Notes: generated by a model from the letters alone, not told the origin. A stretch of DNA of 64,000 bases from DATEEG01 sp035525055 (GCA_035525055.1 DATLEZ010000040.1:1-64000), one strand, 5' to 3'; shown: positions 16,840 through 25,502, counted from the stretch's first letter. Numbers and translations are program-made.

Positions 16840-17310
16840 TTGCCCAACCAATACGAGTCCCCTTACGTCGACGATGTATCTCTTCCGTTGGGCCTGATTG
16901 TGTACCGAGCTGTCAACCCCACATTCGTGGACTGGCTCGCCCTCGATACGACAGGCAATCCTCGGATGAACTCGAACGTTTTCGGAGATTACTCAGCGGC
17001 TAAGGCGGCGGAGCTGGGCTACCCAGGTCCGGCCATGTCGGTATGCACGGACGACATTCTCACGTCCGAGAACCAACCCATCACTAGGGTTCTCGATCGT
17101 TTCGACGACAACTATGGGATTGCCGAGTTCACAGTCGCGAGTCTAAGGTCCGTGACACCTCCACTTGGAATGTGTCGGGATCCAAAGCCTCAAGCCCCCT
17201 GGCACGCGTTGGTTTTCGCAACAACTCGCCCACGGCTCGATAGTGAGAAGGCAGCTCTTCGCAATATGTCACGTCTCGTTCGACTTCCGCGACGCTTAGA
17301 TGGTGAGTAG
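16840..17310 (+). CDS. Hypothetical protein, third gene of the TIGR04255 trio
   Basis: TTG 16840 is supported by GGAGGG 7-12 bp upstream. The product has 156 residues. L-G-L-I-V-Y-R-A-V-N-P-T-F near the N-terminus and FGDYSAAKAAELGYPGPAMS resemble the start of RES- or ADP-ribosyltransferase-like toxins. Later comes a beta-rich tract (IAEFTVASLRSVTPPLGM) with a conserved-looking W-H-A-L-V-F. The active-site residues of that superfamily are not assigned, so this is a weak suggestion. It ends the trio, 118 bp before the inverted repeat. Confidence 0.55.
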   Translation: MPNQYESPYVDDVSLPLGLIVYRAVNPTFVDWLALDTTGNPRMNSNVFGDYSAAKAAELGYPGPAMSVCTDDILTSENQPITRVLDRFDDNYGIAEFTVASLRSVTPPLGMCRDPKPQAPWHALVFATTRPRLDSEKAALRNMSRLVRLPRRLDGE

Positions 17311-17426
17311 CTCCTACGTATTCACCTTGGAGCGGACCCTTGTTGAACAACTGTCCGTCTTCCTAAATCTTCTCTAATCACCTTCTCCGCCGACAGGGCA
17401 TAACTGGACAAGTTGCGGAGACGGAA

Positions 17427-17480
17427 CAACCGGACTTTCCTTGAGTTTTCAGCCACTAGCACAGCGGAAAGTCCGGGTTG
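17427..17480. repeat. Long inverted repeat (14-15 bp arms)
   Basis: CAACCGGACTTTCC at 17427-17440 pairs with GGAAAGTCCGGGTTG at 17466-17480 with a single G bulge, around a 25-base loop. It directly abuts the truncated tRNA-Ala. It is not followed by a T run on either strand, so it is not a classical terminator. A recombination-site remnant is more likely. Confidence 0.6.
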
Positions 17481-17520
17481 CTTGCAAAGCAGGCGCTCTG
17501 CCGGGCTGAGCTACGTCCCC
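17479..17520 (-). pseudogene. 5' half of tRNA-Ala(TGC)
   Basis: Reading leftward from 17520: acceptor strand GGGGACG, TA, D-arm GCTCAGCCCGGCAGAGC, G, then anticodon stem-loop CCTGC-TTTGCAA with anticodon TGC. The sequence departs from a tRNA after GCA in the 3' anticodon stem; no T-arm or 3' acceptor follows. The break in the anticodon arm is a favoured crossover position for tyrosine integrases. An intact copy must exist elsewhere in the genome. Confidence 0.7.
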
Positions 17521-17651
17521 GGGATGGGTTGGAAACGCGGTTGGAAACCGGCACGACCGACCCGTTAGGCACAGATTAGGTGGCCCTACAGCGCATAACT
17601 ACGGTCGGAAGCTGTCAGGGAGACAGCGGGAGCCCATACGGGCGCGGGCAG
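17517..17651 (+). repeat. Dispersed intergenic repeat, copy A
   Basis: The repeat begins CCCCGGGATGGGTTGGAAAC and is followed by ACCGGCACGACCGACCCGT, CACAGATTAGGTGG, CTACAGCGCATAACT, and ends CGGGCGCGGGCAGT. About 70-80 percent matches copies at 22176 and 25517, in the same orientation. CGGTT/AACCG and GGGT/ACCC pairs inside suggest a folded RNA or protein-binding site. It starts exactly where the tRNA-Ala fragment ends. Confidence 0.7.
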
Positions 17652-17684
17652 TAGCCCTTCAGTCAATCAGCGGGAAAGGGAGGG

Positions 17685-18200
17685 CTAAGCGCTACGTTCG
17701 AGGGCGAGAGCCGCAGTCGACGTGTCGCTCAGGGCCGGGGCGAAGAATGCCTCGGTCTGAGCGTTGCGATGCGCCTGCCAGGCCAACATCGACAACTGGC
17801 CCTTCTCGAAACCGAAATGGTGGAGCCGTTCCCGAGGCAGATGATCATCGACGATCCGGTTAGCCGACTCGGCCGAAGCTCGCAGTCGTCGCTGGATCTC
17901 TACGAAGACAGGATCGTGTTCAGGGAATGCACGCAGATGTTCTGCGCGGTTGTAACCGGTTAGGACATCTTCAGACGTCTGGTCAAGGCGGATCCGGATG
18001 TACCCGTCGTTCTGCCCGGGGGCCTCATCGATGACACCGTATTCGGCGGAGAGCCGGAATCCATCACCAGTCCTTGAGTCCCTCAGAGAGCCCCTTCCGA
18101 ACCGGCCCGGACACCCGACTTCCACAGGGCTGAAGTAAGTGTTGAACACCACGCGGACTCTTGGGCATGAAGCTGGCCAGGTTCGATTCGGTGAGGTCAA
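17685..18200 (-). CDS. Possible transposase C-terminal remnant
   Basis: This 171-residue frame has no recognisable N-terminal domain. Near the C-terminus, FVEIQRRLRASAESANRIVD, followed by LPRERLHHFGFEKGQ and a helix ending RNAQ, follows the pattern of the last part of DDE transposases. That pattern is the E-(S/A)-x-N-R ... R-A-H-x-x-G ... Q ... N block. The first 60 residues are Pro/Arg/Gly-rich and could be out of frame. No terminal inverted repeats were found around it. It may equally be a free-standing hypothetical gene. Confidence 0.38.
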   Translation of the reverse strand: MTSPNRTWPASCPRVRVVFNTYFSPVEVGCPGRFGRGSLRDSRTGDGFRLSAEYGVIDEAPGQNDGYIRIRLDQTSEDVLTGYNRAEHLRAFPEHDPVFVEIQRRLRASAESANRIVDDHLPRERLHHFGFEKGQLSMLAWQAHRNAQTEAFFAPALSDTSTAALALERSA

Positions 18201-18213
18201 GGCCCGTGTCGTG

Positions 18214-19272
18214 TCAAGTCGACTCTCGCACCCAGACCGAGAGGTTGGCCGGCTGCATCGTCACGCTCGCCACCAACTCCAACTCCCGAGCTACCTGCCC
18301 CAAGTTCACTTGCGAAGCCAAGCGCCGAGCAAACGACTCCATCGTCGCTTCGCTGTCATACCGGAAACGATTGAACCGACGATCCACCACGCCCTGGACT
18401 CTTCGGCGCAACGGGTTGAACAACGCGGCCGCCAATAACGTTGAACCCGCCACCGCCACCTCGCCCTGCGAGGGCAACATCCTTCCCAACACAAACACCG
18501 CCCCCAAATAGACCCCGGCCAGAACCGCTGTCAACACTCCATAGCTCACCGTCCTCGAAATGATTCGATCGATCTCATACAGCCGGTACCGCAAAACCGC
18601 AACAGCGATCGCGATCGGAAGCAATCCCATGGCCACCGGAACTGCCGTCGCCTGGAGGGACTCGTTTTGCAGCTCTCCCAGCATGACGGCCACCGGCAGT
18701 AGGGCGGCGGCGCTAATAAACCACTTGAGCTGCTCGCGCTCCGTGGATTCGCCCATTCGAAAACGGCTAACCAGAGATGCCACGCCTCCCGCCAGCGAGC
18801 CAAAGAGGAAGATGGCGGCCACCCCGACGAGACTTGGTATCCAGAGGTTTCCAATGACCGCGGCGGGCACGAAGGCGGCGCCGGCCCAAACCACCCACCA
18901 CCAGCGTCGGTTCGGCGGCCGTCCGGTCGGGAATAGGACGAGCAATGGGCCTAACACCAGGCCGAGCCCGGCGAACAAGACCACCGAGAGGATCACCTCG
19001 TTCACTTCCGGTGAACGCCCCAACTGCCCAATCCATTCGGCAGCATTCACGATTGCAAACATGAGCCCGGCAGTCGATAGAAGCCAACCGATGCTGTGGT
19101 CGGGTCTGCGGACTGCCAGAAGCCACCCGGTGATCGTCATACTGGACACCGCGAACAGGAAGGGTATGTCGCGCCACCCTGAGCCGGTCGTCAAGAACCA
19201 GATCGCGCTGGCGGCGACCGTCGCTGTTAGCAAACCGATGGCGACAACTCGCGCCCGGGTCACGTCGTGCAT
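18214..19272 (-). CDS. Multi-pass membrane sensor-type protein lacking a kinase domain
   Basis: ATG 19272 is chosen for GGAGGT just upstream (the frame opens at 19308). About 352 residues with at least eight hydrophobic segments are followed by the signature LRYRLYEIDRIISRTVSYG. FNPLRRRVQGVVDRRFNR then leads to a short cytoplasmic helix. These blocks are typical of the N-terminal membrane part of many actinobacterial sensor histidine kinases. Here the protein ends about 40 residues later with no HisKA or HATPase. It is a paralogue of 22493-23662. It may be a stand-alone signalling or membrane-stress protein. Confidence 0.72.
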   Translation of the reverse strand: MHDVTRARVVAIGLLTATVAASAIWFLTTGSGWRDIPFLFAVSSMTITGWLLAVRRPDHSIGWLLSTAGLMFAIVNAAEWIGQLGRSPEVNEVILSVVLFAGLGLVLGPLLVLFPTGRPPNRRWWWVVWAGAAFVPAAVIGNLWIPSLVGVAAIFLFGSLAGGVASLVSRFRMGESTEREQLKWFISAAALLPVAVMLGELQNESLQATAVPVAMGLLPIAIAVAVLRYRLYEIDRIISRTVSYGVLTAVLAGVYLGAVFVLGRMLPSQGEVAVAGSTLLAAALFNPLRRRVQGVVDRRFNRFRYDSEATMESFARRLASQVNLGQVARELELVASVTMQPANLSVWVREST

Positions 19273-19343
19273 CGTACCTCCGACCAAGAGGTTGCCTCCC
19301 CCCATCATCTCGTTCCCTACCCGGTCGACGAGGACCTCCAGGA

Positions 19344-19970
19344 TTAAAAGAGAGCCGGCCCAGTGGAAAGGCTATCCTCCCGCCGAGGAGGGACGACGAA
19401 GCCTGGGATGTGGGCAGGGGCGAACGGTACCGAGACGATGGCAGCGGCCTTGAGCGGCTGGTGGCGGTTCTGCGCTCTGTCGAACAAGAACCCGGTCCAC
19501 CCAACCTCTTCGGCGTAATTGGAGAGCACGAAGGCGAAGACCAGGCTGGGCAGGATCAGGGTGAAGAATCTCGCCCAATTCTCTGTCACCGCGGTCAATG
19601 GAAGCGTGCCGGCCAACCCGGTTGCAAGGAGGAGGGTGAGGACGGTGGGTCCCAGGAGCGCGAGCAGATACCAGCCGATGCCGACCCGCCAGCGCAGGCA
19701 CCGGTGGGCGAGATCCCGCATTCCGGCCTTTCCTCGCACCGCCGACGTGACGATGAATGCCGGAACCGCGCTGCCAAGGACGTGGGCGAGTAGGTCGTAC
19801 GGGGCGTGCTCGTAGGGGAGCAGGTCTCGTCGGGTCAACGCTGGCGACAGGGCGGTCGCCACAGTGACGACATAAGCCATGACGAGGAATGCGGCGACAG
19901 GGTGGCGCGCAATCCACATCCGAATCGGTGAGTACCAAGGGGCCCTGGGTTGAAGGGTGTCGTCGGACAT
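19344..19970 (-). CDS. CPBP-family intramembrane protease, short at the C-terminus
   Basis: This 208-residue multi-pass membrane protein has the CPBP first motif N-Y-A-E-E-V-G-W-T-G-F-L-F-D-R near residue 160 (the E-E pair is catalytic in the Rce1 family). It is followed by VSVPFAPAHIPGF, which supplies the second-motif His. The family usually continues for another 50-70 residues with a third motif; here a Pro/Arg tail ends the frame instead. I think the 3' end is truncated, so activity is doubtful. It is leftward, between two signalling genes, with no obvious operon partner. Confidence 0.65.
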   Translation of the reverse strand: MSDDTLQPRAPWYSPIRMWIARHPVAAFLVMAYVVTVATALSPALTRRDLLPYEHAPYDLLAHVLGSAVPAFIVTSAVRGKAGMRDLAHRCLRWRVGIGWYLLALLGPTVLTLLLATGLAGTLPLTAVTENWARFFTLILPSLVFAFVLSNYAEEVGWTGFLFDRAQNRHQPLKAAAIVSVPFAPAHIPGFVVPPRREDSLSTGPALF

Positions 19971-20413
19971 GTCCCCGATCCCGCTTCGGGCGGCGCTTCA
20001 CAAGGCTACTCCCCGGGAGATTCCCGATGTCGGGGTCTAGCCTCGGTCGTGTGGGGTTGGAAACAGAACCATTTCGAAGCGAAGCGCGGGGCCATGGGCA
20101 GCCACGGTCTGAGCCAATGAAACCGAGTGGGTGATCCGACGGTCCCACCCGGTCCGTGGATATAGGGCGCAATCGGCATCTCGCCCAACCGGGCGGAGGC
20201 TCCGCTCAAGGGGGGCGGCACATCGTCCCTGTCAGTTTTGCCTGTATCGGATGTGACAGCCCCACGTGAGGTAGGCCGATTCACGACCCGACACCCACGT
20301 CGCGTCGCCCGGAAAGGCGGCTCAGTTGCGATCGGTTCGAATCGGACCACCCGAGTAACATCCGGGTCAGCAGATCCCTGCTTCGCCTCCTCCTCGGAGT
20401 AGCAAGAGTCCCC

Positions 20414-21631
20414 ATGTCGTCGCAACGGCCTACCGCCACGGCTGAGCAGACATTCTGGGAACGCCTGGCAGCCCGTACCAGGCTTGCCGGTGCTGCAGCC
20501 ACGATCGAGAGCCCGAGGACGGTCATGCGAATCGCAACCGGGGCGGCCTGGGCGGCCGCCGCCAATGCGGTTTTCACCGCTTTCGCATTCTTCTGGTTCG
20601 ACGAGCCGGCGGCGGGAATCATGACCGTCGCGGTAACCGTGTCATACCTAGGCGCCTGGGTCTGGTACGCAAAGACCGGCAGCGTCCTCGACCTGGCCGT
20701 GATCACGGTGGTGGCGAGCACCATCGACATCTTGGCCGTCCACATGCTTCTTGGGGGGTACGCCAACTCGGGCAGCTACATGGTGTGGGGCATCACTCAG
20801 GTGTTGATCGCGGCGATCGTGTTCCCTCGAAGGGTCACACTCGGCGTCGTGGCCCTCTTCGCTGCCAGTGGAATCGCCTTCGGTGTGCTGGAGCCTTGGC
20901 TGGCCGGGGGAAGGCCTCCACCGGATCCGACCTTGAGGGCGCTCCTATTCGTCATCGTGCTACTGGGCAATCTCGGATTGCTCGCCCTCATTCTGACCTC
21001 GATTCTGAACCGACTGTCCGCCGAGCGCCGCCGCGCGGAGAGCCTGCTGTTGAATGTGCTCCCCGCCGTGATCGCAGCCGAACTGAAAGAGCACGGCGAG
21101 ATCAAAGCCCGACGTTTCGACTCGGTCAGTGTGCTCTTCGCCGACGTCGTCGGGTTCACCCCGATGACGGCCTCAATCGAGCCGGAAGTGATGGTCGACC
21201 GGCTCAACGTGATCTTCACCCATTTCGACACGCTGGCGGACCGCTACGGCTGCGAGAAGATCCGGACCATCGGAGATGGATACATGGTCGCCGCCGGCGT
21301 CCCGGTTCCGAAAGACGACCACGCCCACGCCTTGGCTGCAATGGCTCTCGACATGCTCGACTACATCGAGGACGGACCGTTTCGTCTCCGTATCGGCATC
21401 GACACCGGCCCGGTCGTGGCAGGTGTCATCGGCACGAGGAAGTTCCAGTACGACGTGTGGGGCGACACCGTAAACACGGCGAGTCGGATGGAGTCCCATG
21501 GCGAGCCCAATCGGATCCACGTCACAGAGTCTGTGCGGGCCGTCCTTGCCGATCGCTACCAGTTCCAGCCGAGAGGCACCATCTCGGTTAAGGGCAAGGG
21601 GAAGATGGAGACCTTTTTCCTCCTCGGATAG
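20414..21631 (+). CDS. Membrane-bound class III adenylate/guanylate cyclase
   Basis: The 405-residue protein has about six transmembrane helices (residues ~40-200), then a short linker helix, then a cyclase homology domain. V-L-F-A-D-V-V-G-F-T holds the first metal Asp. E-K-I-R-T-I-G-D-G-Y-M-V-A-A-G holds the purine-selecting Lys and second metal Asp. V-W-G-D-T-V-N-T-A-S-R-M-E holds the purine Asp, transition-state Asn and Arg. All catalytic residues are present, so the enzyme should make cAMP from ATP at the inner membrane face. ATG 20414 follows a weak Shine-Dalgarno. It is monocistronic. Confidence 0.9.
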   Translation: MSSQRPTATAEQTFWERLAARTRLAGAAATIESPRTVMRIATGAAWAAAANAVFTAFAFFWFDEPAAGIMTVAVTVSYLGAWVWYAKTGSVLDLAVITVVASTIDILAVHMLLGGYANSGSYMVWGITQVLIAAIVFPRRVTLGVVALFAASGIAFGVLEPWLAGGRPPPDPTLRALLFVIVLLGNLGLLALILTSILNRLSAERRRAESLLLNVLPAVIAAELKEHGEIKARRFDSVSVLFADVVGFTPMTASIEPEVMVDRLNVIFTHFDTLADRYGCEKIRTIGDGYMVAAGVPVPKDDHAHALAAMALDMLDYIEDGPFRLRIGIDTGPVVAGVIGTRKFQYDVWGDTVNTASRMESHGEPNRIHVTESVRAVLADRYQFQPRGTISVKGKGKMETFFLLG

Positions 21632-22175
21632 CGGAGCTGCGCATATGGCAGGAACCCAACGAATCCAAGAGATTTCAGGGACTGGACGCTGCTTTAGCAA
21701 CGGACTTCGAGCCCAGCGGTACCTCGCACCGTTCCCATTCCCTGGACTAGGCAGTTCCCGAGGAGGGTCTGTTGTGTGCCTTCGCCAAGATCGTCTTAGG
21801 TATTCGGTGACGCGCCGCAGCGCAGAGCGAAACCTGGGACACCTAGCCGCCGAGCCTCAAGGGCAAAGCTCTCGGGCGTTCCTGCGATGCGGATCAGCCC
21901 GTTGAGTGGCTGAAGCACCAGGTGGCGACGCCCATGGTCCTCGATCCAGAGGTATCCGGCATTCATGGCAAGGCGAGCCGCGTTCCTGGAAAAAACGAAC
22001 CCACGACTCAGAAGGACCCCCGGTTCCATTTAGTCGCGAGCAAACTGGCGATGACGGGAGCCGGCGCGTTCCAGAAATCGACCAAACGCGTTCCACAGAC
22101 AACCGGTAAGGACCGGATCCGGCCCATAGCCATTGGTCGGATCCAGTTCTCAACCAATCCCACGTCCCCATGTCC
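21632..22175. other. Intergenic stretch before repeat copy B
   Basis: About 540 bases have no supportable gene. The last 110 bases (from about 22068) contain GCGTTCCA motifs and an ACCAATCCCACGTCCC stretch that are also found upstream of repeat copy C. The repeated unit may therefore extend leftward in a more diverged form. Confidence 0.5.
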
Positions 22176-22311
22176 CCCCGGGATGGGTTGGAAACGCGGT
22201 TGAAAACCGGCACGACCGACCCGTCGGACACAGATTAGGTGGAGCTACAGCGCATAACTTCCGTCGGACCCTGTCCGGGAGGCCCAGAACGCCCGGTCGG
22301 GCGCGGGCAGT
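22176..22311 (+). repeat. Dispersed intergenic repeat, copy B
   Basis: The same ordered blocks as copy A are seen: GGATGGGTTGGAAACGCGGT, ACCGGCACGACCGACCCGT, CACAGATTAGGTGG, CTACAGCGCATAACT and the closing CGGGCGCGGGCAGT, at almost identical spacing. It lies 180 bp upstream of the sensor gene at 22493 in the same orientation. A structured untranslated element or a miniature mobile element are both possible. Confidence 0.72.
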
Positions 22312-22492
22312 TACGAAGGACGTCTGATCCCGGCTTCGCAGGTCTAGAGGCGGATCGTAGGAGTGTTTGACCGGCTTCCCCGTAGGTGAAACCGTCATGG
22401 CATGCAACGGGACCGCCTGTTTCGTTACCTGGGCGGTGCCCAACCACCCCGTCCCGGATCGTGAAACGTAGGAACCGCATAACCTCCAGCCG

Positions 22493-23662
22493 ATGCTGAC
22501 TGCTCGCAGGGCTCGCATCGGCTGGCTGGTGTCCATGATGATTCTTCTTCCGGCCGCCGTAGTGGGCCTCGGCGCTGTGGTCCAACGGCCCGATCTGGTC
22601 TCGTCTCCTGTATTCCTTGATCTTGTGGGCCGCGTTGGGATTTCGCCGGTCGCCGCGGCGTGGCTCGGATTCGTATTGCCGACCGCTTTGGCGTTCGTAG
22701 TGGCGGCTGTCATTCGCCGGGGACGGCCCGATGATCCCTCCGCCCTCCTATTCGGGCTATCGGTGGTATCGCTCTACCTCATCGTCGCTGGAGTGGGGAC
22801 GGCACTGTCCGAGGTGACAGCGCATGCGGTGGGTCGTTTTGTTGACGTCTTGGCAGTTGTCCTCTTGACGTTGGGCTTGTACCTCTTCCCAAACGGGCGC
22901 TTCCTACCACGATGGACCCGATGGCCCGCGATCGCGATGGCCGCTGTCAGCATCGCTTTTCCGGATCTGATCGGCGCTGCGAGGTCGATGGGCACCGACA
23001 GTCCCGGCACCTTTTCGCTCGAAACGAGACACCTTGCCGCGGCGGTCGCTGTGTTGGCGCTGGGGACCTGGCTGCCGGCTCAGGTCTATCGATATCGGCG
23101 ACTCTCGACACCTCTCGAGAAGCTTCAAACTCGTTGGATCATCTTCGGATTTGCACTCGTTCTCATCGGCTCACTGGGCGCCATTCTCCTCAGAGCGATT
23201 GGAATCCCGTCGAGGTGGGTGGCGTGGCCGCTGCTGTTGGCGGCGGCAGGCACCTTCATATTGCCAGCGGCTGCCGGCCTCGCAGTCCTTCGATACCGGC
23301 TTTATGAGATCGATCGCATCATCTCTCGCACTGTCACATACTCGATTTTGGCTGGCCTGTTGGCCGCGTTGTACCTGGCCACGGTCTACGCCATGACGCG
23401 GCTCGTACCGGTGACGGGTGATCTAGCGGTGGCGGGTTCTACACTTGCGATTGCCGCCCTCTTCAACCCACTTCGGCGACGTGTTCAGCGGGTGGTGGAC
23501 CGCCGCTTCAACCGGTCGCGTTACGACGCCGTATTGATGATCGAGTCGTTCGCCTTGAGACTTCGCTCGGGAATCGAGCTAGGCGAAGTGCTGGCCGATC
23601 TCCAGCAGGTACTGGTTCACACCGTCGAACCAGCGTCTACCAAGATTTGGTTGCGAGCATGA
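22493..23662 (+). CDS. Multi-pass membrane sensor-type protein lacking a kinase domain (paralogue)
   Basis: This 389-residue protein has ten or so hydrophobic segments and the same signatures as the 18214 gene: AVLRYRLYEIDRIISRTVTY, FNPLRRRVQRVVDRRFNR, then R-Y-D-A and a short amphipathic end. Again no histidine kinase core follows. Its N-terminal region differs from the paralogue apart from topology. The two lie 3 kb apart on opposite strands with an adenylate cyclase between them, so they may belong to one membrane signalling neighbourhood. The ligand is unknown. Confidence 0.72.
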   Translation: MLTARRARIGWLVSMMILLPAAVVGLGAVVQRPDLVSSPVFLDLVGRVGISPVAAAWLGFVLPTALAFVVAAVIRRGRPDDPSALLFGLSVVSLYLIVAGVGTALSEVTAHAVGRFVDVLAVVLLTLGLYLFPNGRFLPRWTRWPAIAMAAVSIAFPDLIGAARSMGTDSPGTFSLETRHLAAAVAVLALGTWLPAQVYRYRRLSTPLEKLQTRWIIFGFALVLIGSLGAILLRAIGIPSRWVAWPLLLAAAGTFILPAAAGLAVLRYRLYEIDRIISRTVTYSILAGLLAALYLATVYAMTRLVPVTGDLAVAGSTLAIAALFNPLRRRVQRVVDRRFNRSRYDAVLMIESFALRLRSGIELGEVLADLQQVLVHTVEPASTKIWLRA

Positions 23663-23977
23663 ACCGAGTTTCCTCCAACCGGAAGCGGCCGCTACCTCCC
23701 TTTGAGCTCGAAACGGGAAGCAACCCCATGCACCGAGGACCGGAGCACGATGACATTGTCAGCAACGGAGGTCGATGGTTAGCCGACTGCCGGCTGGCCG
23801 ACCTGCTGCCAGGCCGTAGTAACTCACGGGGTTCGGGCACCGGTCGGGTTGAGGTGCGCAGCCAGACTGCCCGGTGGGAGGCCACAGCGTTTCGGGTCGC
23901 GGTGCAGATCGCCCGCCTCCGTTACGGAGGCAGCCAGCACCGTCAACAGCAATCGGCGGATGCCCCGCGTGGTCACG
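23663..23977. other. Intergenic stretch without a supportable gene
   Basis: About 315 bases separate the rightward sensor gene and the leftward cupredoxin gene (convergent). Only short, low-quality frames are present, and I see no clear terminator hairpin with a T run. Confidence 0.45.
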
Positions 23978-24736
23978 TCAGCTCTCCACGGTCAGTGTTC
24001 CCACCATTCCCGCATCGACGTGTCCGGGGATGGCACAGACGAACTGGTACTGCCCAGGAGCCGCATCGAACGAGGCTCCCAGCTCCGCGCCCACGGGCAC
24101 CCGGAGATCGACACCGAGCTCGTCGACGGTGAAGGTGTGCCAGAACAAGTCCCTGTTCTCCATCGTGACGACCACACTTCCTTCGTTGACTTTCAGCTCG
24201 GTTTCCGAGAAGGCCAAGTTCTCGGACACAAGTGCGATATCCCCGGCGCCGATTTCGACGCGGCTGATGCTCGCACCCCAGACCAGGAGGACTCCCAGCA
24301 GCAGAACACATACGCCCATACTGAGCCATGGCCCGGTAGTCGACCCAGAAGCCCGGTTGGCAAAGAACCCGATAGCGGCAATGAGGGCGAGGAGGGAGAC
24401 CGCGGCCACGATCGACGAGATCAGGACGGAAGACATCGGCGATCCCTCCCGGATGTTGGTCATCGCCGCGGTCAGCATGAAATACAGAGTGATCGCACCG
24501 GCGAGGGCCACCCCGGTCGCACCGAGGGTCCCTCGGCGCACCCGGGTAAGCCACGTGGCCAGAGCGAACCCCAACGCTACCGCTCCTCCTTCGAGGTCAC
24601 CTAGAACCGCCGAGATCGTCCCGATAGCCACTGTGGCCACGATGCCGCCGATGAACAGCAACCGGCGCCAGGTCAATCCCCGGCCAGCGGGCTCCGCCGT
24701 GATCGCATCAGGCCTTGTGACAGAACTCACGAGCAC
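23978..24736 (-). CDS. Membrane-anchored cupredoxin (blue copper) protein
   Basis: The 252-residue protein has four or five N-terminal transmembrane helices (to about residue 150), then a plastocyanin/azurin-type domain. Strand E-L-K-V-N-E-G-S-V-V-V-T-M-E-N leads to F-W-H-T-F (first Cu His). FVCAIPGHVDAGMVGTLTV then supplies the Cys, second His and Met ligands. All four type-1 copper ligands are present. It likely carries electrons at the outer face of the membrane. The start overlaps the end of the upstream membrane gene by 10 bp, forming a two-gene operon. Confidence 0.82.
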   Translation of the reverse strand: MLVSSVTRPDAITAEPAGRGLTWRRLLFIGGIVATVAIGTISAVLGDLEGGAVALGFALATWLTRVRRGTLGATGVALAGAITLYFMLTAAMTNIREGSPMSSVLISSIVAAVSLLALIAAIGFFANRASGSTTGPWLSMGVCVLLLGVLLVWGASISRVEIGAGDIALVSENLAFSETELKVNEGSVVVTMENRDLFWHTFTVDELGVDLRVPVGAELGASFDAAPGQYQFVCAIPGHVDAGMVGTLTVES

Positions 24737-25170
24737 TCTCCTTCGCCGTCAACGAGCGACGCCAGGGCCGCAACGAGCATGAGGATCGGAAGCACGATGT
24801 TGGCTACCGCCACAACGGTGTCGGCCGGTGGCAAGTCTCGAGTCACGATCCTGTGGCTCACCGGCTCGCTGACTGCCCCGGCGACGAACAGGGCTGAGAG
24901 AAAGGCGAGCCAGGCTCGTGCCCGCCGACCATTCGCGTCCGCCCTCGGAGCCAGGCCGAGCGACAACCACATCTGGACGACGAGGTTCCAGGGGGCAGCG
25001 AGGCCCGCGCCGTGGACGCCACCCAAGACGCTTCGTCTCACATCGGATCCCATATCGAGCCCCAGAGCCCGGGCAGGGTATCCGCGCTTGATCGAGAGAT
25101 AGCTCCCAGCGACGAATGTCACGGTGTATGCGGTGGCCGCCGATCGGGCGATCCTGAGAGGACGGGTCAT
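24727..25170 (-). CDS. Four-helix membrane protein upstream of the cupredoxin
   Basis: ATG 25170 has AGGAGG 7 bp upstream. The 147-residue protein has about four hydrophobic segments (AATAYTVTFVAGSYL, APWNLVVQMWLSLGL, AWLAFLSALFVAGAV, TVVAVANIVLPILMLVAALA). No enzymatic motif is visible. The 10-bp overlap with the cupredoxin gene suggests the two act together, perhaps in a small electron-transfer or copper complex. The family is not recognised. Confidence 0.68.
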   Translation of the reverse strand: MTRPLRIARSAATAYTVTFVAGSYLSIKRGYPARALGLDMGSDVRRSVLGGVHGAGLAAPWNLVVQMWLSLGLAPRADANGRRARAWLAFLSALFVAGAVSEPVSHRIVTRDLPPADTVVAVANIVLPILMLVAALASLVDGEGECS

Positions 25171-25502
25171 TTCGAACCTCCTTTTCTCCTTTCTAGCAAT
25201 GGAACGTTCCGCAAGGGTTACGGGATTTCGACAAGTTGACCAGACTCCTCACCCAGACCGACCGCTGCCGGCTGCATGGTCTCGGAGACCACTCCCAGCC
25301 ATCCGTCCACCACTCCATCCGGATCGACCCTCTCCTCCATGGTGCTCGCAAAACCTTGGACCACCCGGTCCGCATCGGATCGGGACCGGTGAACCTTCGG
25401 TCCACCGAGTCCGACACGCGTTCCAGGATCGGGCAAAACGCGTTCCAGGGTCAATGTTTCAGCGGGCGAAAACCCAAGCACCGTGGGGTTCAGGAGGTTT
25501 CC
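25171..25502. other. Intergenic stretch before repeat copy C
   Basis: About 330 bases carry no supportable gene. Two ACGCGTTCCAG motifs (about 25416 and 25440) recur upstream of copy B and mark a diverged outer part of the dispersed repeat. Confidence 0.45.

Noticed and set aside
17427..17480. An integron attC site
   Set aside because: The arms do not give the RYYYAAC/GTTRRRY core sequences, and no integron integrase or cassette array is present.
18560..19453. A 297-codon rightward frame opposite the membrane sensor gene
   Set aside because: Typical antisense shadow of a membrane protein gene; low-complexity Thr/Arg/Pro sequence.
19372..20172. A 266-codon leftward frame overlapping the CPBP gene
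   Set aside because: Arg/Pro/His-rich shadow of the CPBP gene in another frame; membrane helices and the E-E motif are in the other frame.
20785..21591. A 268-codon rightward frame inside the adenylate cyclase gene
   Set aside because: Arg-rich shadow; all cyclase motifs are in the 20414 frame.
23874..24782. A 302-codon rightward frame over the cupredoxin gene
   Set aside because: Antisense shadow with Thr/Arg/Pro-rich content; copper ligands and helices are on the minus strand.
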